From Opisthocomus hoazin (Eukaryota > Chordata > Aves > Opisthocomiformes > Opisthocomidae): a stretch of DNA of 64,000 nt. A model generated the notes under the pieces. It made no database searches and was not told the origin of the DNA. It worked only from the letters and a program-made list of their open reading frames with translations. Where the stretch lies: contig NC_134414.1 in assembly GCF_030867145.1 (NCBI RefSeq), positions 21,346,518 through 21,410,517 on the forward strand. The letters are read 5' to 3'. Each line of letters begins with the position of its first letter. Position 1 is the stretch's first letter. Positions 9,691 to 22,814 of this stretch are shown piece by piece. A program made the position numbers and the translations under genes.

Positions 9691-12416
9691 GAGGAGATGA
9701 AAGTAGTGTTAGGAGCAAAGCCAGACTCCCGTGGAAGAGATGCATGCAAGCCTGTTTGATACGAAGCGGCTTGCTGGGCCAGTGCATCTCTGGGTATGAT
9801 GCAGAATGCTTTCTTCACCAGTCTGTCATTACATGTGTGCATATGTGTGCAAGGGAGGGTTGGTGGGCTGCTTTTGGGGCACTACTGCCTATGGTGACTG
9901 AAATGCTAATACAAGTACAAAAACATTACTTGCTTGTACCTGAATGTGTGTGTATATACATTTATATGCATATTTGTGTGTGCCACGGTTCACTTTGAGC
10001 TCTTAAAAAATTGATAGGTCAGTTCTAAACTTTAAAACTTTATCTGGTTAATATTTGTTAATACATTCCTCACTAAGGGTTGGTTCTTACTGATTATTAT
10101 TATTATTAAGTAGTCAAAATGATCTTCAGCAGTATATCTGAAATTAGATACCAGTATATGATACTGTGGAGCTGATACTGTGTTGTAAACACTGATGACC
10201 ACATTGATGGTCTTAGTCACCAAGGCAGAAGCAATTAAGTTCAAGCATTCTCTAATGAGAAATGCTGGAGCCACAGTGGGTTTCATCTTCTCACCTCCCA
10301 GCAAATCTGGGATCTTTCACAAGATTGAATTGCCACTTTGCTCTGCTCTGGCTACACTAGCAGCTCTGTTGGACTACATTCTGTGTAGAGAAGGGACACT
10401 CAGGTAGATTCAAAGGGAGAAAGGAAAAACATCATTAGTTGGGTATTTTAACTGCTTGTGTTTTGAATTCTTTTTCTCTGGCAATAAAACAATTTTGAGG
10501 CAGTAGTGAAATATGCAGTGACCAAACTATGTAAAGGTCCTCAAAACCACCTTCCAAGAAAGATGATGTGCATGACAACTGAAATGAAAACATGATAAAA
10601 GCCCAAGAGTTCCTATGATTATGGGAACAAAAAGAATTTTTTTAAAAAGCGCAAATGCTGTTTTGTTAAAAAGCTCTCTGTAATTCTGATACCAGCATAA
10701 AGTATTCTGTGTATGTAATGGTATGTATTAACTATTTCAGTGGTAATGTTTGATTTTTAAAGAGTAATTTCCTCAGTATATATCATACTTGTTCAGCATG
10801 CCAGACCATAGCATATGTCTCGAGGAAGGAAAAGTAGTTTTATTGCTTATCCAGGAAAATCTTTAACATTCATCGTCACGCTCTAAATGTTAAAATGTGA
10901 GTGCTGCCAAATCGGTAATACACGCATGGAAACATTGCAGATACACCATTTTATGGGTAGGTATATTTAAGAACTGTGAGGATGTTGGACATGCTCCAGA
11001 GATCTTCCTTTAATTTCTCAAGTTAGCTAGAATTACAGATTCCGTCCCTGCACTTGCACACTATAAATAAATTTTGGGAGTTGACGTTTCAGCACTGTTT
11101 TGCTGCGCTACGTTCCTAGTGACCTTTTGTTGGTGGATTAAATGGCTACTGCACATGCAATACAGACAAATACTCATTTGAACAGAAGCCAGGGTGCATC
11201 CACTCCTAGCGCTGGTACTCCGGAAAGTTGTGTACGGCTTCCTGCCAGTTCTGCCTGTTCTATCCCGTTCTCTGCCTTCCTACATACATCTCTTCAGACT
11301 CGCACTATGCTTTTGATGCGGCTGAGCAGGGAACCCGGAGCTCTTCCTAGTTAGTCCTAGATTACCTGTGGTCTGTGCTGTTTCTGTGCAGGGGACAAGC
11401 AGCTCCTCACCCCCTTCTAGGCTTGGCAGGGGAACAGGTTTTGCAGAGAACACGGCAGTGCTGCAGTTGTCCACTGCAGCCTCTCTGGGGTTTGGAAACA
11501 AAACCATGCTTTCCTCCCACTCTAGTTCTTCCCCAGGCTTTGCTAGAGCAAGCCCCCACCGACAGCCAGGCAGGCCAGAAACCAGGGCCAAGTCATGCAG
11601 CAATGACCTGAGGCTGCTGTTGTGAGCTCCAGAAAAATTAGCAATAGCAAATGGAAGCGCTGTAGGGACATACACTCTGGAATCATCTGCGCACCTTGTG
11701 GTGTGACATCCTTAAGATAAATAGTCCCCTGCGTCTCTCCTGTCCCTATAGCGGTGTAGCTCAGAGGCGTTACAGGAGCGGCCTGCTCTGTGCCAGCACA
11801 GCAGCCCTGCCTCAGCCGAGGGCTTGTCCAGCCTGCTCCTGTGCTGGCAGCGTGTTATAATCCAGCTTGTTTACTGCATTGGCCCAGTGGTAATGCAGGT
11901 GGCCCACTGTCCAGAACTGGCTGCCATTTTCTTGCCCATTTCACTTTTTGCTTCCCTGTGCTTCTGGGAGAAGTGCTCTCTGATGACCTTTGATTGCTAT
12001 AAGCAGTTGATAGGTTTGACCAGATGTCACAGAGGGCTCCTGCTGCCTGCTGCGCAGTGAGATGCTCAGCTGCCTTCTGTGACTGGGGCATCAAATCCCA
12101 GGAAGGAATAGTCATGCCCTGCCTGTCTCACTGTGCAGCACATCACCTGAGAAAGCTTGGAGACCTCTGCTGGGCTTGGGCCTTGGAGGTTTGGGAAGGG
12201 TGTGCTGAAAATGGTGTACTTTGTGCAGAGTCACTCATCTGCAAAGGCTGGACCTTCGTTCTATATTGTGAGAGAATCTCACTGGCTTGAGATGTGCCGA
12301 ATCTGGTAGCCCAACAGAGAGAGGCGAGGCTGCTGCAGCTCCATGTTGCCACACGCAGTCAGTAGTGAGGTGGCCTGTCGCACATATTCCCAACAGGCCC
12401 ACAGATGCTGTACACT
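9691..12416. other. Non-coding, downstream of the orphan CpG island
   Basis: Includes a TG/TA-rich run at about 9945-9980 and a possible non-coding exon-like segment (acceptor-like TCTCACCTCCCAG before 10302, donor-like CAGGTAGAT near 10402). No protein-coding exon recognised. Confidence 0.4.
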
Positions 12417-12470
12417 GTTTGTATGTGTGTATATATATATATACGCACACATGCACGCACACATATACAT
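12417..12470. repeat. TG/TA/CA microsatellite, quasi-palindromic
   Basis: GTATGTGTGTATATATATAT followed by ATACGCACACATGC. The TG arm and the CA arm are nearly complementary across an AT core, so the tract can fold on itself. Confidence 0.8.
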
Positions 12471-12570
12471 AGCTGACCACACAAACACAGATGGCACGAA
12501 CAGCCTAATCTTGTCCCCCTCTTTGGCAGTTCAGGGTGTATTAGTGTGAAATGTGTACATTCATACAACA

Positions 12571-12880
12571 TGGATCCCTCCAGCACTTAGCGTTAGACAC
12601 TCAGTCTGTCCAGTAACTGACCCTGGACTCTTGGCCTTCCAATTTACTTTGCACACCCCCACACAGACCAACATCTACGCATATGCACTGTGGATCTCCC
12701 CAGTAACTGTCCCTCGATCCTCTGGTCTCTGCTTGACTCATGCACAGAGATGTATGCATGCAGATAGGTCTCAGCTGACACCTGCCATCATGGTCTCTCC
12801 AGTAACTGGCTTGAACCTCCTGGTCCCTCCAGGAACCTCGCAGGCTCTGGTCTCTCCAGTATCCAGCCCAGACCTACGGC
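12571..12880. repeat. Degenerate repeat cluster, TGGTCTCTCCAGTAACTG units
   Basis: Units resembling TGGTCTCTCCAGTAACTGGC recur at about 12571, 12600, 12691, 12791, 12821 and 12848, with CCAGTAACTG exact at 12610, 12700 and 12799. Spacing is uneven, about 30-100 bp. The array lies about 0.7 kb before the first copy of a larger repeat and may belong to the same element. Confidence 0.55.
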
Positions 12881-13609
12881 AGGTCCGACACATGGCTCCC
12901 AAGCCTCTTACCCTACTCACCAGCTACTCCACCTTGATATTTGCAGGGTGCACACACTGACATACACCCCTGCACCGTACAGTGTTCTCCAAGTAAAGAA
13001 GCATCCTCCCACAATCCAAAATTATTTCACTTGCACTGGTGTGATTTGTAAAGACCACTGGAGTAGGAGTTATCTGTTGCTTACAGCATGAAATAAGGTC
13101 TCAGTGAACAGTGTGATGGCTCTGGAGGTGGATCCAGCGTCCTCCACCACTTTTGCCCATGCTAACATACTTTCACCTGCAGTCTCAGAAGAAGGAATAG
13201 CCTAGATGCAACTCACACTAGAGCAGGTCTCTTACATCCTCTTATCTGCAAAAACAGCACACAAGGGCTTCTCACTCTTACTGCCTTTAACATTTGTTCT
13301 GTATCATTTCTTCTAAGGGCTGAATTTGCTAGGAACCATTCCAGAGCAGATCTTAGCTCAAGGGTCCACGTTCTGCACCAAATTACACCTCTTCAGCCAG
13401 GCTGGCTCTCAAAGGGAGCACAAATCTAAGAAAGACCAGCACTTGTTTTTCCTCACCTGTCATATTGTCGTGAGCAAAGCAGTCTCATACTGGGAAATTT
13501 CACTGACTTATAATTTATTACCAACTACGTTTTTTAAAAAATTACTGATTCAGAGGTATCCAGAAACAAGATAAGAATTAAATGCCTTGGGAAGACACCT
13601 CAACTTCAA

Positions 13610-14178
13610 TCCAGACACCTCTCACCCCCCTTTCTACTCTCCATTCCCTGTGCTTTTGCCGAATGTTACACAGTCCCTTCAGCGCGGCACCAGGCAGCAC
13701 AGGAGATCAGGGTCACTGTGCAGTGGTTTCCTTTCTCGCAGCTCCATGTCTCCTCCACTTTTCAGCTGCCCCAGTGTGGATTCCTTCCCAGGCTGCCATC
13801 TCCTTCGGGGTATTACCTGCTCCTTCAGGGATTCCTTCACTGGCTGCAGTGCCCTTGGGGTGTATCTGCTCCTGTGTCGTCTTCTGTGTATCCTCACACA
13901 TATTCTCCTGCATCTCCTCCTCACATATCTCCTTTTCACATCCTCAAGTGCCTCACACTGTATCTCCTACCTCCACAGCTGTTGTTCTTTATTAAATATG
14001 TTTCCACAGAGGTGCTATATGCTTCTCTGCTTCAAGTTTTAGGACATGGTGCATTGGTGTTGTCTGTTGCCAAGCTAGCTGGAACCAGCTGTGACTGAAA
14101 GGCAGTCTGTGGCCTGCTCCTACACAGGTCACCCCTATAGCTCTCCTGCTACAAAAACTCTGCGAGTTATGCCCAGCG
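13610..14178 (+). mobile_element. Interspersed repeat, copy A (family not identified)
   Basis: Shares several blocks in the same order with copy B at 14697-15200: TCTCACCCC...TTTGCC near the start, GGCAGC-CAGGAGA-GGGTCA, then TTAAA(C/T)A with CAGAGG, GGAGCCAGGTGGAA-like sequence, and ACCCCTATAGC followed by CCTGCT. The layout recalls a non-autonomous avian repeat ending in CCCAATAC-type sequence. The family is from memory and not certain. Confidence 0.5.
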
Positions 14179-14696
14179 TACCATTTTTTTTTTCAGTCTT
14201 GGGCAACTCAGAATCTTTCTAGTTAGGGGTGGTATTTAGGCAGAAGCATTTTCAGTCTCACCTTGGACTTTCTCAGCCTCCCACTTCCCTCCAGTGAATA
14301 GTGCTGCTTGTCAGCTTCGTCTACTGTGGCCCATAAGGCAGCTTTAAGGAGCTTCCTTTCCTTCAACACCGTATCCTTCAGCACCTGAAAAGACAGAGAC
14401 AGGTGTTAGGGTGAGCGTTTGACCTGGTGATAATAGGTTTTGGTTTCATCCCTGGGGTCATTCAGAAGTTCTGCTGAGTTCTGTTTCAATTCAAAGTATG
14501 TTTTAGCTGGGATCAGGACTTCACTGGTGGAAGGCTTGTCTTTATTTCTTTCTGAACCAGAACAGTCTAGTTTGGAAGGACAGTAATACCTCTGACTAAC
14601 ACAGAATGACTCAGAAGGTGTAGTGGAAGTGAAATCTTCTCTTCATGGAAGGGCTTTCAGAGAGCTGGTTCTGTAACAGAGTGCAGACAAACCCTC

Positions 14697-15200
14697 AGAA
14701 AAAAAACACCCCTTCTTCCCCCTGCACGCCTCTCACCCCTCCTTTTGTTCTCCCGTCCCTTTGCCACACATTGCACTCAGTCACTTTGGTGAGGCAATGG
14801 GCAGCGCAGGAGACTGGGGTCAGTGGTGGTTCCACCATCAGCAGCAGCCCTTTTAGAGTCATGCCGTGCAGGCCCTGCTCAGGTGGCTGCATGGCTCTGG
14901 ACCCTGCTCAGGCATGGTCTTCTCTTTCCTCCTCCTCCAGCCTGGGTGTTTTTTCTTTTGTGCTGTCACTTTCTACCCTTTCTTAAACACATCTCTTTCA
15001 GAGGCACTATAAAGCCATCTGATGGGCTCAGAGGCATCACCAAGCTTGGCTGATGTGCTCAGCGGTGTCCTGCTGGAGGCAGCTTGTCTACTGGAGCCAG
15101 GTGGAAATTGCTGTGTCTGGTGCAGCCATGGCCTTCCCACAGAGGCCACCCCTATAGCCCCCCTCAAAAAAAGCCCTGCTCCTGCCATTTATGCTCAATA
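14697..15200 (+). mobile_element. Interspersed repeat, copy B (same family as copy A)
   Basis: Second diverged copy about 1.1 kb downstream of copy A in the same orientation. Best-conserved blocks are GGGCAGCGCAGGAGACTGGGG (14800 region) and GGCCACCCCTATAGCCCCCC (15145 region). It ends in CCATTTATGCTCAATAC. No coding capacity is recognised. Confidence 0.5.
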
Positions 15201-15239
15201 CAAAGATGTGTGCAATTTTATAAAGTACATTACTTTCCT

Positions 15240-15510
15240 GTGCCATGGGAGAGATGGTGCAGTGAGGGAGAGAGGTTGGGCAGGCTGGCGTTGTGGTTTC
15301 TTTCACAAGTTCATCATTCTGCAGGAGAGATGGTGCAATCCTGGAGGGAGGCTGGGTGGGTCAGTGTGGTGGTTCCCGCCATGCTGTGTCATCCTAGCAG
15401 AGGGCCATGGGTGAGTCATGGGTTTCCCTGGGCTCTTTTCCACTCCCTGAGTTCCCCAGAGGTTGCAGAGATGGTCCTGCATCCTGGAGGAGGGTCATGG
15501 GTCCTTCCTC
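15240..15510. repeat. Degenerate AGAGATGGTGCA-type repeats
   Basis: GAGAGATGGTGCAGTG (about 15249), GAGAGATGGTGCAATCCTGG (about 15324) and CAGAGATGGTCCTGCATCCT (about 15464) recur with similar GGAGG tails. Loosely repeated downstream extension of repeat copy B. Confidence 0.4.
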
Positions 15511-18500
15511 CCCATCCACCTCCAGTTACCTCAGTACCTTTCCATGTCCTTAGTTACAGGATTGGTTAGAGGATACCTCATAGATGATTACACCATTTGT
15601 TTTCTGATTTCTTGTTGTTTTCCAGTTCTTGCTTCGATTACTTCTGGCCGCTTTTGCACTTCTTGATGATCAGCAGGTCATTTGCACAGCATGGCTATCT
15701 GTGTCCTTGAGCACACCAAAACCATTCTCCCCCAGGGATGGAGCCCTGGCTGGGAAAGGCCCCAAGCGTTGCTGCACTTGAACACAAGCGTACTGACCAG
15801 TAACCTGTTTACCTATGTCCAGGTCTTTTTATCACTTTCTTCTGTATTTTTCCACATTTGTTCCTCCCCAGTCCAGTTTGATATTTCCCTTCTCCTGTCT
15901 TTGGACCTTCACCTAAATATCCCATAGCAAATCTTGCACAACCCAAAAAAAGTTCTTTCCAGCTTCCCAGAGTGCGTGCCATGCTTCTGTGGGCAGTAAT
16001 TCTCTCTGAATCTGTAATGGGATTGATGGGGAGTTGATGGGGAGTGTCTTCCATTGACTCAGCTGGAGGTGTCTCCCCAGCCCATGGGGCTGGTGGCTCT
16101 CCTGTGACAGCCCTTGGAGCAACTCATCAGGGGCTCAGCCAGCTCTGGTGAGGTTCCTGGGGTTCCCCTGCCTGTCATTGTGCCTCAGCTCCTTTGTGTT
16201 GGTGGGGATGAGCCTTCAGTCACGTAATCTAACGGTCTGTAAACTCTGTCCTCAGTTAGGTGCAGTTCTTGAAGCTCTTTGGGGTAAAAGGTCCCTGAAT
16301 AGCTCTGTGACAGCAGTCTTTTAAGCAGTACAAGGGAAGGGTATCTAACCCCTTCTGATGATTTCATCTACTACTATGAACATTTCATCCATGAATGTCT
16401 GCTAATACCCTTTTACAAACCTCTTATTTGTTCTAAATATCCTCATGTGATGCATGCTTTTTGAGCAGAGGCATAGTCTCTTGAATTTTTAAGAAACTCC
16501 ATTCATTTTTAAATGGCTTTGAATTCCCGTGGGCAGAGGGAAGACTTCCTGACCTAAAGGCACTCGGTCTACCTCCAGTGTAAACAAAGTGGGGCTCCGA
16601 CTGGAAGCGTAGGGGATCATCTTTGGTGTGAAAGACTGTGGGACCTGCTTCCAGTTACAAAGCCTAAGACAGGCCTTTGCAGCAGCAGTAGGGGTGCAGG
16701 ACAGCTGTCACTTTTTTGAAATGAAAGTCATCTCCAGTCTATGCTGTGCATCCAGTGGTCACAGGGAGACTGGGTGGTGTGGTGCTGTACCCAGTGATAC
16801 GCAGTCTAATGTTTATTTGCCTAGGAGGATGGGTATAGCAAGTGGATGATGATTCCTGTTCTGCAGACACATCACACACAGACCAGAGCTTCAGCCCCAC
16901 CAGTCTAGTTCAGACCAGCCCTATACCAGTAACGCCACAGGAACAGGTCACTTATTCTGACTGGTTGATGTGCTGGGTCTATGGAAGACAGCTGAGCTTC
17001 TATATGTTGCAGTTCTTGGGCTTCAGCTTCTACACGGTATGGGATGACCATGCATGTTGGTCGCTCCCAAGGGGCTATCGTCTTAACTTTTTATTACTGT
17101 TTATATTAGATCATTGATATAAGTAACAGCTCTGCTAATCACATGGCCTGAGGCCCAATCTCTTTGATGTCCTCCATCCCTAAAGCCAACTAATAGTTGC
17201 CATCTCAGTTTCTATAACCTTCCAGCCTCCCACCCAAGTAATTTACAAGAAAAGACACATTACCTGTGTTACCAGCTCAAACTGGATTAATCTAGTCAGT
17301 TCAAGCTCAGCAGGTGTAATCACAGCTCATTTGTCTGGGCAGTTCTTCTAGATAGGCTAAACTCAGTGGCACCTACTAGACACTACAGTCCTTCATTTAA
17401 TTTTTTTGCAAATAGTGCAGGGAGACTTGTCTGCCCACCCTGAATTAGCTCAGCAATTACACTTACGTATCGGTGTCTTCTACGTCCTTTGTGAGGCCTG
17501 CAACAATATAAAGTTGCAGGCACTGGATAGGATAGAGACAGTGGGAAGGTGATTAGAAATAATTCTCCTCTTAAGAAGTTATCAGAGAATGTGTCTGGAG
17601 CAAAAGTGGGAATCTGGGAAAAACAGATGACCATGACAGCAGGCAATGAATTGTAGGGCTCCTTCAGCAATGCAGTGCTTACAGAAGAAAGTACCTCTTT
17701 GACCAGCGTACCCACAGGGTCTCAGCACAAAGCTGAGACAAAGAACATTCTTCATTAGCTGAAAACTACATTGTTTCACACACCAGCACTTCCCAAACAG
17801 AAAAGAGTTGGAGGAGATGGGCTTCGTCGGAGCAAATGGCAAATGCAAAAGTTGAGCAAGGTGCAAGATTGACAAATGACAGAAAAGGAAGGCATGAGAA
17901 CGAATACTTCACTTGTTTTACATACTACAATAAATTGCTATTTTGAATCTGTTTCTTAATCTTGCCTAAAGGCAGATTCACGTACAGTTTAAGAATTAAC
18001 TTTGAAATGTCAATGTGCATGACTTCAGGTCAGTATTTTAGTGGAGCAGGTTGCATGTTCCTGTATTTTCCTGACACTTTACTGAGCTAGTTTTGCTTCT
18101 GTAACTGTGATGTCTAAGATGGCAAGATTTGCAGAGACCAATACCATCTATTACATTTGTAGTAAACGGACATTTGGGAGGGAAATACCGTTCATGTTAT
18201 ACGTCTGATCTAGACACAACAAACATCAAGCTGGGAGTGATTGCTCTGGGTGTAGCACAGTATTACTAACTTTTAGAGGGAGGAGATAGTTAGCGAAGAG
18301 CAGTGAGACAATGACAGGCCTGTAGATCAAATAGAGGTCATTTACTTGGGTGGAACAGGGATGGCTCAACAGTTGGTGGGATGTGAAGAAAATTATTAAA
18401 AATATTTAATTTATAAAACATTTATTGAGTGAATACTGAGTCCCTCGTTTTTAATATTCAGAAAAGTTATGACTTTTAGTTCCCAGGCTTGTCTTTGAAG

Positions 18501-21500
18501 TTATGTTGTAGGTTCTTCTAGAAGATCGGGTCTGAGGAGTTAGGCAACGTTTTCGTTGTCCCAGCTGGGTGTTTCTGTTCTTCACTGACTGCCTCCGTGA
18601 GTTCATTCTGGTGTGGAGTAGTTTCACTTGCATCATCTCCACAGAGCCATTTTAATGCCTCACAAACAAAGTGGATCCGAGGTGGGTAAGATCCATGGAT
18701 TCTGATGACTCAGTTGTGCAGCATTTTTTTTTCCATTGTTTATACCGATGTTCTACCATGCACATACCTATCTCAACAACATAAGGAACACCTTCATCAA
18801 ACAAGGACATCTTTTAAGAGGTCAGAGTGTACCTTTGAACCACATTACCACACAGAGACTTAGGACACTATAAAAATACACTCACCAACCATCTATTTGT
18901 TGAAATCTGTACAGGAAGTCATTAATAATACCGTAAACTGAAAGAAGCTTATCGCTCCTACCACGTTTTCCTAGAATATTCCTTTCTCCTTCACCTGAGG
19001 AGAGCTCCAGGTGTTCCAGATACAGTATCAGAAATAAACTTCCAGCAAGAGATAAATGGAATAAGATCATGCTAAGCAATAAGCACAAAATTTTCCAACA
19101 CATTTCCCTTTACTCAGTAAAGCTTTTATGACCCATGCAGTTTTTTTCTCAACCATCTTGGTTCCTGCTAACACATCACTAACAGGGATTTGCTACCCAT
19201 CTCTAATACCGTTCCACAAGTCTGTGACTTTTCTCTTTGTGGACACACTGTTCCACAAGTTTTAAATTCTTTTTCACAAATAGTGGTATCAATTAGGTTA
19301 TTTCCCCAAAAAAAAATGCTCCCAGTCTTTTCTGAAGTTTGAAACAGGAGCTGTATCAGAGCTGAAGAATATGTAATCAAAATCCATATCTTCCAGTGCT
19401 GTCTGTTGGTTTAACGGAAGATACTTAAAAATCTCCATACTAATCTTGCCTCTATTACCAAATAAAAGCCTTTATACTTAGAAATGTAAATATTTTTGTT
19501 ATTACTGAGCTTTGCAGCGGAAAGATTAGCTGCAGATATTCATACAGAAAGACACTTTGCAGGAGCTTCTCAGCAAATTCAAAGGACACAACACCAGAGG
19601 ACTTAGAAGATGTGTGTTGGTGTTCTGGTACCTTAGGTGTGACAGCTGCATACAAACCAACACAGCAAAATGCCAGAAGCGTGAAACACTGAGTATTCTC
19701 ACTGAAAGCAAGCTATGAAGTTTAATCAGGCTATAACAAAAAATGCAGTTTTTTCTTTCACATTTTCATTTACCTGTCCATTGCAGAAGGGGATGAAAGG
19801 AAAAATTTACAGTTAAGAAAGCAGGGTGGGGTATTTTGGGCCCAGAAGTTTACATGCAGTTTCCAGTCTTGCACAGGCTGCCCAGGTGGGTAACCTGGAC
19901 CTCACTGCCTCAGCCCCACTTCTTGACACGGAAGTATCATTGTAGCAGAGTAAACATAACTATACTGATATTTCTTATGCATTTCACTATGACTTTGATG
20001 CAGGTTCTATAATTATCTGTTAGAACTGTATTTCTCTAACTTATCAGAATCCAATTTGCTATCAGTCCATAATCGTTACATCTTTTTTGATACGTATCTT
20101 TCATCCCATTGCAATTCTTGAAAATATTTTTCATAAGCATTCTTCTGTAAGCGAGTTTTTAACACCAGCTTTAATGTTAGAAGGGCATAAGAAGACTTAC
20201 GTGGTTCTGACCTTATGATTTGTGTTTTTCTCTACAACCAGAGTATATCACAGTCAGTGTCATTTGAAACAGAGTTTAAATAGTGTGAATGCTACAACCT
20301 TTGTCATAGTTTTCTGAAGAGGTGCGCAGTGAGCCCTGGTCAAACCAAGAGAGACCACTTAGTTCGGATTCAGCACTATCAACAAGAATAAATGTACTCT
20401 TTGCTATTGAGGGTCCAGTAAGAAAATTTAAAGTGATACTGAGAAAAAGTGTTTGTTTACACTAATAAAAGCAGCTGTATGCAGTCTTGTCTGCATTAGC
20501 ATTCAGTTTCCACTGACGCATGTGTAGACCCACTCAGCCACTGCTGCAGCACTTTCTCCACATACGTGGTGCTAAAGTGAGGGGTTTTTTCACCGTCTTG
20601 CCAGGCGAATGTACTCTGCACTGCTTTGCTATCCCATCACTTCTTACCACTATAAAATCAGCACAGTGAGATGAGCCCCAGCATAACGTGGAGCTGTAGC
20701 AACAGTCCCGCAGCGAGCTCGGAGGTGAACCCTGGCATCTGGGTGTGAGATCAAGAAGTTGAACCTGGGCAGCAGGAACATCTCATTGTTCCTGTCGGTA
20801 CTGGTGGGGATTTCTGTGGATCGCAGGGTTAGCAGGCCTGGTGTCCTGCAGGTTTCCTGTCCTACCCCATTGCCTTCAGTGTCTGAGGAGATACAAGCGC
20901 TTGTGGAAGGGAAGGCTTACACCAGGAGTGGCATTAAAATCTCTGCCTCGACCCACCGCTCCTGCCGACCCACCTCAGCCCTCCTAGCCAGCAGTGGGAG
21001 CATTAGCTTCAGCAAGAGTTGGAATGACTCACTAATTAGCACCACAGGAGAAAGTGTGAAACCCATTAAATACTATGAACTGCAAAAAGTAAGAAGGGCA
21101 GTAGATTTTTCTCATACCACTTACGAGATTTTGGGGCAGATTAATCATTTCAACATAGTGCTGTTCTGCTACTTGGATACCAAACTTATACATGTGCATA
21201 GAAGTCTGTGGAAGAAACATTACCAGAATGTTGTGGTTTAAGAAATGTCCTTCCCACCATCAGGTGAAACCTAGCTGGCTTGATGACATCTCAGAGGAAG
21301 GAGAGTCATTGCTTATTAGCAGGAAGTATCCCACCGCCAGTACTAGTCTATCAAAATAAAAAGATAGCTGGCAGCATCTTCCAACAGCTTGCATCTGTTG
21401 AAACTTTCTCTGTGATAAAACAAGCAACTGTGTCAGCCTCTAGACCAATAGCCTGGGCAATTAAAGCAGGCACGGATGGCATCTTGCTTCCAGACTGGTC

Positions 21501-22814
21501 CCTCAGTTCTCTTAGGTTCTTGAGTGGTAGCAGAAAGCATAGTTTCTCAGTCTCAGGTTGACTGGGATTGAGAGTCAATTACTTTGGTCCATGTTTCTCT
21601 GAGCCTCCATGTAATCACTTGTGCACATTCTTCAGGGGCACTCTGATCTGTACACTTCTCAAAGGTTGGGAAAAATCCATGCCAAGTCAAAAGTGTGAAA
21701 AGAAATGAGGAATTTTTAGATAGCAAGGTCTTGGATTTATGACTTAGTGTGTTCATCTAGCTACTAATGCAGTAGATTTGGAGGTTTGGGTTTGTTTGGG
21801 ATTTTTATGATTCCCCAGAATTTAGGTTTGATTCACCCTTCCTGGGAAGAGCAGATTCAAGTTGCCAATGCCCAAGTGGTGGAAACTGTCTGAGGGAAAG
21901 TCAGATTCACATTGCTGCTTTAACCTCTCTGCTTTAACCGTTCCAGCTCCTCAAAGCATACTCATTTTTGATCGCTTCTTCTGACTGCTGGTCAGAGGTC
22001 TTTGCGATGGACTGTGTGCTGTCAGGGCCTCTGTACTCACTGATAAACTAACAAAAACTGAATCACTTGGAGATAAAATTCACCCACCTTCTCCGCTCCA
22101 CAGCAGACATGACAAAGGCAGGTTCCGTAGGTAGCATTTAACATATGGCACTCAGAAGGTCCAAATGAAGGTAGAAGGTTGTGCTTTGGATATATGTGAA
22201 TTTATATACCACTGTCTTTCTACAATGACAAGCTTAGCTAGATAGACCAGACTCTGGAAGCCTGAAAATATTTGCAAACATAATTAGCTCAACTGTAAAT
22301 GCTGTAGGCAAGTTGACTTTGCTCACCTGTTGGGAACAAAATGAGCCATGTAACTCGTGGCTGTGAGGTTCCTCCAGCCCAGATGTGCAAAGGACAGCAA
22401 TCTGCTGTGCATCTAAGCTAGAGAGCACATCCTTGAGGCTTTGAAGACCTATGGGTGTTAGCCAGGGTGGTGCCCCATGCAGGATCTAGGTATAATGAGT
22501 AAAAACCCACTTAAAATTTTGTCCTGTTCACGTTCGGCAAGTATCAGAGCTACCAATATCACATCCCTCACATCTCTGTTTCACATGCAAATACTTCTTG
22601 TGTCTAAGTGCCATTTTTGTCAGAACACTTTAGGAAAGATCCCTCGGAATCACCTGTAATCATGTCCCACATAGAACTGCAAGAACTAGACTGAATTTAC
22701 CTTTCTTGAAGGTTCATTTATCTGAATCAACATTGTCTTATTTCAATTGTTACTCAAAGGAGCAACTAGCCAAGCACAAGCTTTGTTCAATTAATTTTTT
22801 ACAAGAATAGCTGG
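15511..22814. other. Non-coding; no gene recognised
   Basis: 7.3 kb without a recognisable exon, RNA gene or clear repeat family. A 160-codon open frame at 20759-21241 lacks family motifs. GTTCCACAAGT is repeated at about 19211 and 19250. Confidence 0.4.

Noticed and set aside
9341-9787. 148-codon minus-strand frame in the orphan CpG island as a possible SLC35F2 first exon
   Set aside because: The translation has no resemblance to the SLC35F2 N-terminus as I recall it, and is Pro/Ala/Gly-rich by composition.
11750-11825. tRNA-like start GCGGTGTAGCTCAGAGG
   Set aside because: Only an A-box-like stretch is present. No B-box GGTTCGANNCC and no clover-leaf pairing follow.
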